Notes: generated by a model not told the origin, from the letters alone. Shown: positions 35,100 through 45,284, counted from the stretch's first letter. The stretch: 64,000 bases of DNA from Entomomonas sp945283395 (GCA_946480835.1 CAMLLC010000003.1:184857-248856), one strand, 5' to 3'. Numbers and translations: made by a program.

Positions 35100-36095
35100 A
35101 TGTTGTCTACACTTTCCAAATTATTAGTATTGACTGTTAGTATATTGATGATGAATACTAGCTTGGCTGCTACCCCTGTGGCAACGGTTGAAGTTCCTCT
35201 TAATGGCCAATCTAACGAACAAATTACCCCATCACTAACTACTGGGCTTACGAAGGTTATGGCAAGATTAACAGGTAATCCACAAATTGCTGAACAAGCT
35301 GCCGTATTACCTCTATTGAAAGATCCCAATGCCTTCATTGAACACTATAAACAACAAGCAACGCCCAGTAAATTAAGCATAGCATTTGATCAAGCCGCTA
35401 TTACTACAGCTTTAAATAAAGCCGGCATAGCTACTTGGACTGCACAAAAACCGGTTATATTGTTATGGTGGATTACCAATCAACAAACTAACAAAACTTT
35501 GTTAGACGAAGCACAGGCTAACACAAAAATTATTCAACAAGCTGCTATTGAGGAGGGCTTGCCATTACGGATACCGTTAGCTGATTTAACTGAACAAGCT
35601 TTAACCGACAAGGCGATCTTTACTGCTGTTAAACCTGATGCTATCTTTCAAGCTTCCGCTAAATACAACGCCAATGTCATCTTAGCAGTAGCTGCTAACC
35701 ATACAGCAGACAACTGGCAACTCAACTGGCGCTTGTGGCAAGCCAATAGCTCGCAATTAATAGCCCAAGGGCAAACCGCAGCTTCTTCATTAACCGAAGC
35801 TGCTGCTAATTTGTTGGCCGCTATTAATCCTCCTTTAGCAAAAATTTATGTAGTTTCTGCTGGTGAAGCTAAAAAATTAATTATTACTTTTAAACAGGTA
35901 AATTTCAGCAGTTATGTGCAAATTAGCAAATTAATGGCATCTTTTAAAGGTCGATTACTGGAAACTAATGGTTCAACTGTACGTTATGAATTAACAGCAG
36001 ATCCTTTACAACTTCAAACACAACTCGAGCTTATCAATTACTACCCAGAGCAGACCAAAAACCAATCGCTAGATCTAGTCTTTGTTCCGCACTAA
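35100..36095 (+). CDS. DUF2066 exported protein
   Basis: A 331-residue exported protein of the DUF2066 family, found next to purM in many gammaproteobacteria but uncharacterised. Signal peptide about 1-23 (ending SLAAT). Family features are VATVEVPLNGQSNEQ then L-KVMARLTGNPQI (about 49-64), the WTAQKPVILLWWI stretch near 115-127, and the C-terminal VRYELTADPLQLQTQLEL. A bidirectional terminator separates it from convergent ppk2. Confidence 0.85.
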   Translation: MLSTLSKLLVLTVSILMMNTSLAATPVATVEVPLNGQSNEQITPSLTTGLTKVMARLTGNPQIAEQAAVLPLLKDPNAFIEHYKQQATPSKLSIAFDQAAITTALNKAGIATWTAQKPVILLWWITNQQTNKTLLDEAQANTKIIQQAAIEEGLPLRIPLADLTEQALTDKAIFTAVKPDAIFQASAKYNANVILAVAANHTADNWQLNWRLWQANSSQLIAQGQTAASSLTEAAANLLAAINPPLAKIYVVSAGEAKKLIITFKQVNFSSYVQISKLMASFKGRLLETNGSTVRYELTADPLQLQTQLELINYYPEQTKNQSLDLVFVPH

Positions 36096-36128
36096 TAATA
36101 AAGGGGCTTAAAGCCCCTTTATTATTAG
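36093..36128. terminator. Bidirectional terminator between DUF2066 gene and ppk2
   Basis: Perfect inverted repeat: AAGGGGCTT (36101-36109), one-base centre, AAGCCCCTT (36111-36119), flanked by TAATAATA and TATTATTA that extend the pairing. AT-rich flanks serve as T tracts in both directions between convergent genes. Confidence 0.88.
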
Positions 36129-37139
36129 CTATTGCCCTTGTAATAATACTGGATCACCAACCAATAAGTTATCGGCATCATGCGCTATATGTAAATCTTT
36201 TTCTGGATAATCTAAATTATACAAAAAATGACGTAAGCAATTAAGCCGAGCACGTTTTTTATCATCTGATTTAACAATAGTCCAAGGTGCATCACCTGTA
36301 TGAGTATGGAAAAACATCGCCTCTTTAGCTTTCGTATAATCATTCCATTTATCTAATGATTGTATATCTACTGGGGATAATTTCCATTGTTTTAGCGGAT
36401 CATCACGACGTGCAATAAAACGGCGCAACTGTTCATCACGACTAACTGAAAACCAATATTTAAATAGCGTTACCCCACTATTAACCAGCATCCGCTCAAA
36501 GTCTGGGGTTTCCCTTAAAAACTCTAAATATTCTCGCTGGGTACAAAATCCCATTACTTTTTCAACTCCTGCTCGGTTATACCAAGAGCGATCAAAAAAT
36601 ACTATTTCACCTTTGGTAGGGAGATGTTCCACATAGCGTTGAAAATACCATTGTCCTCTTTCTACTTCAGTAGGTTTTTCAAGCGCTACCACTCTAGCCC
36701 CACGCGGGTTTAAATGTTCCATGAAGCGCTTGATAGTTCCACCTTTTCCTGCTGCATCACGTCCTTCAAACAAAATAACAATACGCTGCCCTGTTTTTTT
36801 AACCCAACGCTGAACTTTTAATAGTTCTATTTGTAGTTGTTTTTTAGTTTTCTCATATTCATTACGCTTCATACGCGTATGGTAAGGATAACTATCTGGC
36901 AGCGCAGCAGATGAACTATCTTCACTAGAGCCTTGCGGAGAGGTAGCTACCTTAGTAGCTATAGGTTCTTGACTAGCTAACTTGATAGCTTTTATTGAAG
37001 CTTCTCTAGCTATTTGGCTTACTGTTTGTTTTCTAGGTTTACGTGCCCGTGGAGTCGCTGTTTTTTTTACAGGCTGTTTTTTTGTAGTAACCGTTTTAGA
37101 CGCCTTAACCACAGGTTTACTTATTTTATCCTGTTCCAT
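36129..37139 (-). CDS. ppk2: Polyphosphate kinase 2
   Basis: A 336-residue family-2 polyphosphate kinase that uses polyphosphate to phosphorylate nucleotides (GDP or ADP). Walker A GRDAAGKGG (about 140-148) and Walker B-like FFDRSWYNRAGVEKVMGFC (about 191-209) are intact. The first 85 or so residues are a basic Lys/Ala/Thr-rich tail, absent from minimal PPK2 proteins and perhaps involved in binding polyphosphate or nucleic acid. The ATG at 37139 has AAGGAC upstream; the in-frame TTG at 37154 is rejected. Similar to the P. aeruginosa Ppk2 class. Confidence 0.93.
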   Translation of the reverse strand: MEQDKISKPVVKASKTVTTKKQPVKKTATPRARKPRKQTVSQIAREASIKAIKLASQEPIATKVATSPQGSSEDSSSAALPDSYPYHTRMKRNEYEKTKKQLQIELLKVQRWVKKTGQRIVILFEGRDAAGKGGTIKRFMEHLNPRGARVVALEKPTEVERGQWYFQRYVEHLPTKGEIVFFDRSWYNRAGVEKVMGFCTQREYLEFLRETPDFERMLVNSGVTLFKYWFSVSRDEQLRRFIARRDDPLKQWKLSPVDIQSLDKWNDYTKAKEAMFFHTHTGDAPWTIVKSDDKKRARLNCLRHFLYNLDYPEKDLHIAHDADNLLVGDPVLLQGQ

Positions 37140-37201
37140 AATATGTCCTTTCAAAGAAAATGCTGACTTGCTAATTATAGCAAGAATTACAGGTCAATAT
37201 G

Positions 37202-38749
37202 TTACATTATGTTGCTGGCTGCCTTATTGATTATTTCTTGCTTTTTCAGCCAGACCGCCATTAGCAAACTTAATAGACTAATAGCTAACACAAAATAACT
37301 TTGCCAAATCTGATAGGGCGTTCTGCCTGATACTGCTGTTACTTGTCCTTGTAGCACGCCTACTTGAAAAGCAGGAATGGTTTTAATTAACTGGCCTTTA
37401 TTATCAATAATAGCAGTAATACCGTTATTAGTAGCTCTTAGCAGCCATCTATCACCTTCTAAAGCACGCATTTGCGCCATTTGTAAATGCTGTTTGGGAC
37501 CTATAGAATGGCCAAACCAAGTATCATTACTGATAGTAATGAGTAAATTACTTTGACTACCAAAGGAAGCAACAAAATCAGGATATACCACTTCGTAGCA
37601 GATAAAAGGAGCGACAGCTAATCCTTTTACCGAAAGGAGTGGTTGCTGTTCACTTCCTCTACTAAAATCAGACATGGGTAAATCAAAAAAGCTGATAATG
37701 CCTCTGAGCATCTCTTGTAGAGGAACATATTCACCAAAGGGAACTAATTTTTGCTTAAAATAAATGCCCGATCCTTCACCTACCACAGTAATACCGTTAT
37801 AAAATCGCTTTTCGCCTTGGCTATCATCTTGTCTAATGGGTAAGCCTGTTATCAAGGTAGATTGAAATTGTTTTTCAAACTCATGGATTGTTCCCTGTAA
37901 AATACTATCAACACTCTCTTTCAGAAAAGGAATGGCATTTTCGGGCCAAACAACTAATGAATCCTTTTGTTGATGGTCTGTCGTTAATTTCCAATATAGA
38001 TTAAATTGCTCATTATAAGACGATGCTTGCCATTTAGCGTCCTGTGCAACATTGCCTTGCACTAATGTGACAGCAAGTTTATCAACTATTGGCTTAGTCC
38101 ATTGGATTTGCTTAACAAGCAATCCTACAATAGGTAACGCTAGGATAATAATGACACTTACTATTAGCTTAAATTTATGCTGACGAAACAACAGCATTTT
38201 AACAAATAGTACTGCCATAAAAGCAATAATAAAAGAAATCAGCCAAACTCCACCGATAGGAGCAAAACCAGCTAAAGGCGCGTTTAATTGGCTATAGCCC
38301 AGATAGAGCCAAGGAAAACCAGTTAAAAACCATCCTCTGAACCACTCTTGTATAGCCCATATGCCAGCAAAAGCCAGTGCATCAATAAAATAACTAGCAT
38401 TAACCCTAAACCATCTTACCCATATAACCGCTGGTAACACAAAAAAAAATGCCACCAGCATACAAAAAGTTACCGTTAAGGTGGCTGCGAGCCAAACAGG
38501 CGCATTACCAAAGGTATTAATACTTACATATATCCAGCTAACACCAGCTAAATAAGCACCAAAACCAAAACACCAACTACGAATAAAAGCTTGTGTAACT
38601 GTGAGCTGAGATAAACCTAAATAAAATAAACCTAGACTAACAAAAGCTAAAGGCCAAATATTAAAAGGTGCCAAAAAAAGCGGCGTAATAGCCCCGGCTA
38701 CTAAAGCAATAACATTGCCGCGCCAGCCTTTGTGAACGATCTGCCGCAT
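37202..38749 (-). CDS. lnt: Apolipoprotein N-acyltransferase
   Basis: A 515-residue inner-membrane enzyme that adds the third acyl chain to lipoproteins. About six N-terminal membrane helices (1-215) precede a nitrilase-like periplasmic domain. The catalytic triad is visible: Glu in VVWPENAIPF (about 270), Lys in KQKLVPFGEYVP (about 338) and Cys in APFICYEVVYP (about 388). A last helix lies near the C-terminus. It starts 11 bases after corC ends, in the miaB-ybeZ-ybeY-corC-lnt series, and would serve the lipoproteins encoded in this window. Confidence 0.95.
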   Translation of the reverse strand: MRQIVHKGWRGNVIALVAGAITPLFLAPFNIWPLAFVSLGLFYLGLSQLTVTQAFIRSWCFGFGAYLAGVSWIYVSINTFGNAPVWLAATLTVTFCMLVAFFFVLPAVIWVRWFRVNASYFIDALAFAGIWAIQEWFRGWFLTGFPWLYLGYSQLNAPLAGFAPIGGVWLISFIIAFMAVLFVKMLLFRQHKFKLIVSVIIILALPIVGLLVKQIQWTKPIVDKLAVTLVQGNVAQDAKWQASSYNEQFNLYWKLTTDHQQKDSLVVWPENAIPFLKESVDSILQGTIHEFEKQFQSTLITGLPIRQDDSQGEKRFYNGITVVGEGSGIYFKQKLVPFGEYVPLQEMLRGIISFFDLPMSDFSRGSEQQPLLSVKGLAVAPFICYEVVYPDFVASFGSQSNLLITISNDTWFGHSIGPKQHLQMAQMRALEGDRWLLRATNNGITAIIDNKGQLIKTIPAFQVGVLQGQVTAVSGRTPYQIWQSYFVLAISLLSLLMAVWLKKQEIINKAASNIM

Positions 38750-38760
38750 AAAGTATCCTA

Positions 38761-39618
38761 CTAATTGGTTAATCTACTAGGTGTTACACGTAATAAATGG
38801 ATTTTACGGCTATCGGCTGTCAACACTCTATAACGAAAAGGCCCTATCACAATAATTTCATTGCGCTTAGGTAAATAACCGAAATAATGCATGACTAGTT
38901 CCCCTATAGTTTTTCCAAAATCTTCTGAATATCGGTCTTCCGGGAAAAAGTGGTTAAATACATGAATAGGCGTTTGGGCTTTTACTACGAAATCACCATT
39001 AGGCTGTGGACGAATATAGCTCTCTTCTTCACTATCATGTTCGTCCTCTATGTCACCAACTATCTGTTCTAATACATCCTCGATAGTCACTAAACCTGCT
39101 ACACCACCATACTCATCCACCACTATGGCCATGTGATTATGGGTAGCACGAAACTCTCTAAGTAACACATTGACTCTTTTCGATTCAGGCACAAAAGTAG
39201 CGGGTCTTAATAATTTTTTAATATCCAATTGGGTGTGTTGTTCATTATCTAATTGTCTTAACAAATAAGGCAACAAATCTTTTGCTAATAAAATCCCTAA
39301 TACTTCACCACCATCTTCGGACAGCACAGGATATCGAGAATGTGCCGTCTCAATAATGATAGGTAAAAACTCTTCAATCATTTGATTAATCTTAATAGAT
39401 ACCATTTGCGAGCGGGACAGCATAATATCACGCACTTGCAAATCGGCAATTTGAATAGCACTTTCCACAATGGTCAATGCATCTGCATCTAATAAATTAT
39501 TATTGTGGGCTTCACGCAATAGCTCTAATAAATCTTGCCGGCACTTAGGTTCATGGGCAAACGCCTGAGTTATTTTTTCAAACCAAGATTTACTCTGATT
39601 CGATCGATCATCGCTCAT
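38761..39618 (-). CDS. corC: CorC/HlyC family CBS-domain protein
   Basis: A 285-residue cytoplasmic protein with two CBS repeats (about 70-195: VRDIMLSRSQMVSI, then LVTIEDVLEQIVGDIEDE) and a C-terminal CorC_HlyC domain (about 210-285, RPQPNGDFVVKAQTP). In E. coli CorC (YbeX) was linked to Mg/Co efflux and more recently to ribosome metabolism, which fits the neighbours ybeY and ybeZ. It has no membrane domain. Conserved operon order with lnt. Confidence 0.93.
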   Translation of the reverse strand: MSDDRSNQSKSWFEKITQAFAHEPKCRQDLLELLREAHNNNLLDADALTIVESAIQIADLQVRDIMLSRSQMVSIKINQMIEEFLPIIIETAHSRYPVLSEDGGEVLGILLAKDLLPYLLRQLDNEQHTQLDIKKLLRPATFVPESKRVNVLLREFRATHNHMAIVVDEYGGVAGLVTIEDVLEQIVGDIEDEHDSEEESYIRPQPNGDFVVKAQTPIHVFNHFFPEDRYSEDFGKTIGELVMHYFGYLPKRNEIIVIGPFRYRVLTADSRKIHLLRVTPSRLTN

Positions 39619-39646
39619 TTTATTATGTCATACCTATAATAGTTAA

Positions 39647-40105
39647 TTAAACTTCCTGATAAGGGTCAGGATATCCCTGTTTCATTAGCAATTGTTGTTC
39701 CAATCTTTCCATTTCAACCGCCTGTTCATACTCTTCATGATCAAAACCTAGTAGATGTAAACAACCATGAGTCACCAAATGCGCCCAATGTGACTCTAAC
39801 GCCTTACCTTGTTGCTTAGCTTCTCGTACCACTACAGGGGCACAAATCACTAAATCACCTAATAAAGGAATATCTAATATTTCATCAGGTAATTCACTAG
39901 GAAAAGATAACACGTTTGTGGCATAGTCTTTATGCCGATAGGTTGCATTAAGCTCATGCCCCTCTACCTCATCGACAATACGGATGGTTAACTCAGCAGT
40001 TGCTTGATAAGGACTAATGGCCGTTTCGCACCATTGCTTAAAATAAGTTATATCTGGAATATCTTTTGCTTCACTTGCTAGTTGCAAGTCTAACTCAATG
40101 CTCAT
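39647..40105 (-). CDS. ybeY: Endoribonuclease YbeY
   Basis: A 152-residue single-strand endoribonuclease needed for 16S rRNA 3'-end maturation and ribosome quality control. The zinc-binding signature HGCLHLLGFDH (about 116-126) is complete, and ATNVLSFPSELPDE (about 62-75) is the other family hallmark. Its start overlaps the 3' end of the PhoH-like gene by 11 bases. Confidence 0.96.
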   Translation of the reverse strand: MSIELDLQLASEAKDIPDITYFKQWCETAISPYQATAELTIRIVDEVEGHELNATYRHKDYATNVLSFPSELPDEILDIPLLGDLVICAPVVVREAKQQGKALESHWAHLVTHGCLHLLGFDHEEYEQAVEMERLEQQLLMKQGYPDPYQEV

Positions 40106-41087
40106 CTTTTTCTTGTTGCCTAGTTAAAGATTTATCATAGCTATCGTAAGCTTCAACTATACGTTGTACCAAAGGATGACGCACAACATCTTTGGCCTTA
40201 AAGTGAGTAAAAGTAATACCCTGTACATGTCGTAGTACATCTACAACATGCAATAATCCCGAACGAGTCCCACGAGGTAAATCTATCTGCGTTGCATCAC
40301 CAGTAATAACCGCAGTTGAGCCAAATCCTATGCGAGTTAAAAACATTTTCATTTGCTCTATGGTGGTATTTTGGCTTTCATCTAAAATAATGAAGCTATT
40401 GTTAAGTGTCCGACCACGCATGTAGGCTAATGGGGCTACTTCTATTACCTGTCTTTCTATTAGTTTAGCCACATGTTCAAAACCTAACATTTCATACAAA
40501 GCATCATAAAGAGGGCGCAAGTAAGGATCTATTTTTTGTGCCAAATCCCCCGGTAAGAAGCCTAATTTTTCACCCGCCTCAACTGCTGGGCGGACTAATA
40601 AAATACGCCTTACCTGTTCACGCTGCAAAGCATCCACAGCGCAAGCCACTGCCAAATAGGTTTTACCAGTCCCGGCTGGCCCTATGCCAAAATTAATATC
40701 ATTTTCTAAAATGGCCTTTACATAATTTTGTTGATTAGCCCCTCTTGGTCTAATAGTTCCTTTTAAATTTTTTAACATAACAGGAGCTTGACCATTAGCA
40801 ACTACCATCTCTTCAAGCCCTGACTCTTGTAAAAATAAATGAACTAGTTCTGGCGATAAAGGGGTACTTTTTGCTTCTCGATAGAGGCGACGCAGCAAAT
40901 TCTCAGCAGCTAAGATGCGCTCATCATTGCCTACTAATTCGAATTGATTACCTCTATTACGAATTTCAATACCTAAGCGTTGTTCAATTTGCCTAAAATG
41001 CTCATCAAACTGGCCACTTAAATTAGCAAAACGTTTTGTATCAAAAGGTTCTAATGTAAATTGTCTAGTTTTGGGTACAGCGCTCAA
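40095..41087 (-). CDS. ybeZ: PhoH-like ATPase YbeZ
   Basis: A 330-residue PhoH-family protein with an N-terminal KH-like segment and a nucleotide-binding core: Walker A FGIGPAGTGKT (about 133-143), LLVRPAVEAGEKLGFLPGDL (about 163-182) and Walker B-like FIILDESQN (about 232-240). It partners YbeY in RNA processing. The start appears to be TTG at 41087, since no ATG occurs before the conserved region; AGAGG lies upstream at a rather long spacing. A start within the next few codons cannot be excluded. Confidence 0.93.
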   Translation of the reverse strand: MSAVPKTRQFTLEPFDTKRFANLSGQFDEHFRQIEQRLGIEIRNRGNQFELVGNDERILAAENLLRRLYREAKSTPLSPELVHLFLQESGLEEMVVANGQAPVMLKNLKGTIRPRGANQQNYVKAILENDINFGIGPAGTGKTYLAVACAVDALQREQVRRILLVRPAVEAGEKLGFLPGDLAQKIDPYLRPLYDALYEMLGFEHVAKLIERQVIEVAPLAYMRGRTLNNSFIILDESQNTTIEQMKMFLTRIGFGSTAVITGDATQIDLPRGTRSGLLHVVDVLRHVQGITFTHFKAKDVVRHPLVQRIVEAYDSYDKSLTRQQEKDEH

Positions 41088-41153
41088 AGTATTTGCTGGT
41101 TACCTCTCAAAAAATTATTAATAAATTAAGCCTACAACAAGTTGTCTAGAATA

Positions 41154-42500
41154 TCAATTAGCATTATCACTAATAAGTGTTCCTCTTAGCGAATGTGGCA
41201 ATGCTTCTTCTATTAGGACATTCACAAATTGACCTATTAGTAAGGGGTTATTACTACTAAAATTAACAATCCTATTATTTTCTGTTCGACCTTGTAACAT
41301 ACCGGGATCTTTCTTAGAAAAATCACTGACTAAGATTGATTGTTTAGTACCTACCATACGTCTACTTATTTCAAAGCCTTGCTGATTAATGCGGGCTTGT
41401 AATATTTGGAGACGCTCCTTTTTTACTTCCTCAGGCGTATCGTCAGGCAAGTCAGCCGCTGGTGTACCAGGTCTAGCACTGTAAACAAAAGAATAGGAAA
41501 AATCGAAACCAACCTCTTCTATTAACTTCATGGTTTGTTGAAAATCTTTTTCTGTTTCACCAGGAAAGCCAACAATAAAATCGGAACTTATTACCACACC
41601 GGGGACAGCTGCTTTCAATCTTCTAATCCGCGACTTATACTCAAGTGCCGTATGATTACGTTTCATCGCCGCTAATACTCGGTCTGAGCCAGCTTGTACG
41701 GGTAAATGCACATACTTAACCAACTTAGGTAAATCAGCATGTGCTTGAATGATGGCATCAGAAAACTCTAACGGATGGGATGTGGTATAACGGATACGCT
41801 CAATACCTTCAATTTGCGCCACTATTCTTAATAATTCAGCAAAATCGGTAATACCTCCTTCTGCGTTACTTCCCCTATAACCATTAACATTTTGGCCTAA
41901 TAAATTCACTTCTTTAACGCCATGATCTGCTAGATGAATAATCTCAGCTATCACATCTTCGACAGGGCGACTAACCTCTTCACCTCTGGTGTAAGGAACA
42001 ACACAAAAAGCACAGTATTTACTACAACCCTCCATAATAGATACAAAAGCCGATGGACCATTTACTTGTGGTTCTGGCAAGCGATCGAATTTCTCAATCT
42101 CAGGAAAAGAAACATCCACCTGTGGCTGCTTAGTCGTTTTAGCAGCATCTATCATTTCTGGCAAACGATGTAATGTTTGTGGGCCAAATACTACATCCAC
42201 ATAAGGGGCTCTATCACGAATAGCCCAACCTTCTTGGCTTGCAACACATCCACCCACCCCAATGACGATATTAGGATTACGTTTTTTAAGCTCACGCCAA
42301 CGGCCTAAATTAGAAAACACCTTCTCTTGGGCTTTTTCACGAATAGAACAGGTATTTAATAATAAAATATCAGCTTCTTCTGGGTTATCCGTCAGCTCAA
42401 TAGCTTGTCCTTCTGCTAACAAATCAGCAATACGCGCGCTATCATACTCATTCATTTGACAGCCGTGTGTTTCAATAAAAAGCTTTTTAGTCATAGTCAT
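41154..42500 (-). CDS. miaB: tRNA-2-methylthio-N6-dimethylallyladenosine synthase
   Basis: A 448-residue radical-SAM methylthiotransferase that modifies A37 of tRNAs reading U-starting codons. N-terminal UPF0004 domain cysteines are in THGCQMNEYDS, NTCSIREKA and GGCVASQ; the radical-SAM motif CSKYCAFC (C-x3-C-x2-C) is near 158; a TRAM domain closes the protein. Two ATGs two codons apart both fit. It leads the ybeZ-ybeY-corC-lnt group. Confidence 0.96.
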   Translation of the reverse strand: MTMTKKLFIETHGCQMNEYDSARIADLLAEGQAIELTDNPEEADILLLNTCSIREKAQEKVFSNLGRWRELKKRNPNIVIGVGGCVASQEGWAIRDRAPYVDVVFGPQTLHRLPEMIDAAKTTKQPQVDVSFPEIEKFDRLPEPQVNGPSAFVSIMEGCSKYCAFCVVPYTRGEEVSRPVEDVIAEIIHLADHGVKEVNLLGQNVNGYRGSNAEGGITDFAELLRIVAQIEGIERIRYTTSHPLEFSDAIIQAHADLPKLVKYVHLPVQAGSDRVLAAMKRNHTALEYKSRIRRLKAAVPGVVISSDFIVGFPGETEKDFQQTMKLIEEVGFDFSYSFVYSARPGTPAADLPDDTPEEVKKERLQILQARINQQGFEISRRMVGTKQSILVSDFSKKDPGMLQGRTENNRIVNFSSNNPLLIGQFVNVLIEEALPHSLRGTLISDNAN

Positions 42501-42644
42501 TACTAAATATACAATTCAATCAAAGTAACTGCATATTATAAGACAGATATTGGTTTAAATCCTAACTAATAATAGGGATTTATTATCAAAATAATAACTA
42601 GTTAAAAGGGGTCAGATGTACAGAAAACTACGGGAGAAGATAAA

Positions 42645-42684
42645 GAAAAAGACTAAAGAACTGGCAAAAAAGCCAGTTCTTTAT
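42645..42684 (-). terminator. Rho-independent terminator of the aldehyde dehydrogenase gene
   Basis: An 11-bp perfect stem (AAAGAACTGGC 42655-42665 with GCCAGTTCTTT 42672-42682) and a 6-base loop of T residues on the minus strand, followed by a T-rich tract. It starts about 10 bases after the stop of the minus-strand gene. Confidence 0.8.
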
Positions 42685-42692
42685 GGCATTGC

Positions 42693-44180
42693 TTAGAATA
42701 GACCTGTTAATTTTTCAGAAGTACTGATAAAAATATTCTTCTTTTGAGTATAAGCCTCAAGAATAATCTTATGTGTTTCACGACCTATACCTGACTTCTT
42801 ATAACCGCCAAAAGGCGCATGTGCAGGTAATTGGTTATAACAATTTACCCACATACGACCAGTACGTACGCTCTTGGCAACACGTAACGCACGGTTAATA
42901 TCACGAGTCCATACCGCACCACCTAAGCCGAACTCTGAATCGTTAGCGATAGCTACCGCTTCTTCTTCAGTATCAAATGGGATAACGGCTAAGACTGGGC
43001 CAAATACTTCTTCACAAGAGATGCGCATATCTGGCTTACAATCAGCAATAATGGTTGGGCGAACAAACGCACCTTTAGCACCAAAACGTTCACCACCTGT
43101 TAATACTTTTGCTCCTTGACTAGTTCCTACCTCAACGAAACTTAAGATCTTCTGCATATGCTTTTCATTGACTTGACAGCCCATTTGGGTAGCAGGATCT
43201 AATGGATCGCCTACTTTTACCGCCTCAAACTTGGCTTTTAGTTGTTTTAAGAACTTGTTATAAATAGAACGTTGTACCAACAAACGTGAACCAGCACAAC
43301 ATACTTGGCCTTGATTAAATAAAATACCAATAGCCGCACCTTCAACAGCTTTATCTAGTTGGGCATCTTCAAATACAATATTAGCTGATTTACCGCCCAA
43401 TTCTAAGGTAGCAGGTATCAATTTATTTGCTGCTGCCTTAGCTACGTCATAACCAATATCGGTAGAACCTGTAAAGGCTAATTTACTAAAGCCTTCATGA
43501 TCTAACATAAACTGGCCAGTAGTAGAACCTGATCCGGTTAAAACATTTACCACACCCGCTGGTAAAAATTCATTTAAGATACGACCTAACTCTACTAACG
43601 AAATAGAAGTTTCTTTTGATGGTTTGATAACAATACAGTTACCTGCTGCCAATGCTGGTGCTATTTTCCACGCACCCATTAACAAAGGGAAATTCCAAGG
43701 AATAATTTGTCCCACTACGCCTATTGGCTCGCTTAATACAAGACTTAATGTATCATCATCAATAACATCTGCTTCATCGCTATGAGCACGAATTACCCCA
43801 GCAAAATAACGAAAATGATCTACCGATGCTGGAACATCAACATTAGTGGTTTCACGAATAGGTTTACCATTATCCATTGTTTCTAGCGTAGCAAAACGCT
43901 CTGTTTCTTGTTCTAAACGATCAGCAATCTTTAATAGTAATGCCGAACGCTCTGCTGGAGAGGTTTTACTCCAAGCAGGAAATGCGTCCCAAGCACTTTT
44001 CACCGCTAAATCAACATCTTTTTTATCAGCTTCTGCTAACTCTGCTAACTTTTCTCCGGTGGCTGGATTTGTGCTAATAAATGTTTTACCAGATGAACCA
44101 TCTTGCCATTGACCATTAATAAGTAATTGGTATTTTTGTAGTGGTTTTAATGTTTTTGGTAAGTCTTTTAATAATTTCAT
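42693..44180 (-). CDS. NAD(P)+-dependent aldehyde dehydrogenase
   Basis: A 495-residue aldehyde dehydrogenase superfamily enzyme that oxidises an aldehyde to the acid. The catalytic Cys is in FNQGQVCCAGSRL (about 297-309) and the general-base Glu in ELGGKSANIVF (about 264); the cofactor segment GVVGQIIPWNFPL is near 155. The ATG at 44180 follows a clear GGAGG; an upstream in-frame start is rejected. The sequence resembles betaine-aldehyde or acetaldehyde dehydrogenases, but the substrate cannot be assigned. It has its own terminator, and about 100 bases separate it from the aldo/keto reductase gene upstream. Confidence 0.9.
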   Translation of the reverse strand: MKLLKDLPKTLKPLQKYQLLINGQWQDGSSGKTFISTNPATGEKLAELAEADKKDVDLAVKSAWDAFPAWSKTSPAERSALLLKIADRLEQETERFATLETMDNGKPIRETTNVDVPASVDHFRYFAGVIRAHSDEADVIDDDTLSLVLSEPIGVVGQIIPWNFPLLMGAWKIAPALAAGNCIVIKPSKETSISLVELGRILNEFLPAGVVNVLTGSGSTTGQFMLDHEGFSKLAFTGSTDIGYDVAKAAANKLIPATLELGGKSANIVFEDAQLDKAVEGAAIGILFNQGQVCCAGSRLLVQRSIYNKFLKQLKAKFEAVKVGDPLDPATQMGCQVNEKHMQKILSFVEVGTSQGAKVLTGGERFGAKGAFVRPTIIADCKPDMRISCEEVFGPVLAVIPFDTEEEAVAIANDSEFGLGGAVWTRDINRALRVAKSVRTGRMWVNCYNQLPAHAPFGGYKKSGIGRETHKIILEAYTQKKNIFISTSEKLTGLF

Positions 44181-44276
44181 GATAAACCTCCGACAATGAA
44201 GTGCATAATAGTACACTTTATTTCAATTAGATTCATCTAATAATCATAAAGTTATTTAGTTTATAAATGTTAGCTA

Positions 44277-45269
44277 TTATTTCATAGTTTCAGGCCTAAA
44301 TTGAGCGGCATAGCGTTCGCCTGCTATCTCATTAATAGGGAAAAAGTTACTCATTTGTTGGTATTCTTCCTTACTTAATTGAATGGTTAAAGCGGCTATA
44401 TTCTCAGCTAAATTAGTAATTTTTCGACAACCGGGAATAGGTATTATCTGATAAGGAGAAGCCAAAATCCAAGCTAATGCTAATTGTGCTGCGGTACATT
44501 TTTTTGCTTTGGCTAAAGCGGTTAATTTATCCACCAGTTGAATATTTTTGTAAAAATTTTCTCCCATAAAACGCGGATTTGTTCTTCGATAATCATCTAG
44601 CTCAAAATCATCAGGCGTTTTAATAGTGCCAGATAAAAAACCTCTCCCTAAAGGACTATAAGCGACGAAACTTGTGCCTAACTGTTGGCAGGTGGCTAAA
44701 ATATCTTGCTCAGCATCCCTTGTCCATAAGGAGTATTCCATTTGTAACGCAGTAATAGGGTGTACTTTGCTAGCCCTTATTAAGGTTTCTGGTAATGCTT
44801 CGCTAATACCTAAATAACGAACCTTACCTTGTTTAACTAGCTCTGCCATAGCACCTATCGTTTCCTCTATAGCTACACTCGGATCAACTCTATGTAGATA
44901 ATAAAGGTCTATAACCTCGGTATTAAGGCGTTTTAAGCTTGCCTCACAACTTTTCATAACATAGTCAGGACGACCATTCACTACTCTTTTGGATTTATCA
45001 CTATTAGCGCCAAATACTATCCCAAATTTAGTGGCTAATATAACTTTGTCTCTCTTCCCTGCAATAGCTTTTGCTATTAACATTTCATTAGTTAATGGGC
45101 CGTACATGTCAGCCGTATCAAGCAAATTAATGCCTTGCTCTAACGCATAATGGATGGTTTTGATGGATTGTTGATCATCATGAGCACCATAAAACGAACT
45201 CATGCCCATACAACCTAAACCTAATCTTGAAATATTAAGATCACTATTACCTAGTTGATGATATTGCAT
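44277..45269 (-). CDS. Aldo/keto reductase
   Basis: A 330-residue NADPH-dependent aldo/keto reductase. The catalytic tetrad is visible: Asp and Tyr in DTADMYG (about 52-58), Lys in ILATKFGI (about 82) and His in YYLHRVD (about 124). The C-terminal cofactor segment is IPIPGCRKITNLAEN. It resembles the YajO/AKR13-like group. It starts 15 bases after the carboxymuconolactone decarboxylase-like gene, so the two form an operon, apparently controlled by the divergent LysR gene. Confidence 0.92.
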   Translation of the reverse strand: MQYHQLGNSDLNISRLGLGCMGMSSFYGAHDDQQSIKTIHYALEQGINLLDTADMYGPLTNEMLIAKAIAGKRDKVILATKFGIVFGANSDKSKRVVNGRPDYVMKSCEASLKRLNTEVIDLYYLHRVDPSVAIEETIGAMAELVKQGKVRYLGISEALPETLIRASKVHPITALQMEYSLWTRDAEQDILATCQQLGTSFVAYSPLGRGFLSGTIKTPDDFELDDYRRTNPRFMGENFYKNIQLVDKLTALAKAKKCTAAQLALAWILASPYQIIPIPGCRKITNLAENIAALTIQLSKEEYQQMSNFFPINEIAGERYAAQFRPETMK

Positions 45270-45284
45270 AATTATAATTTCCTA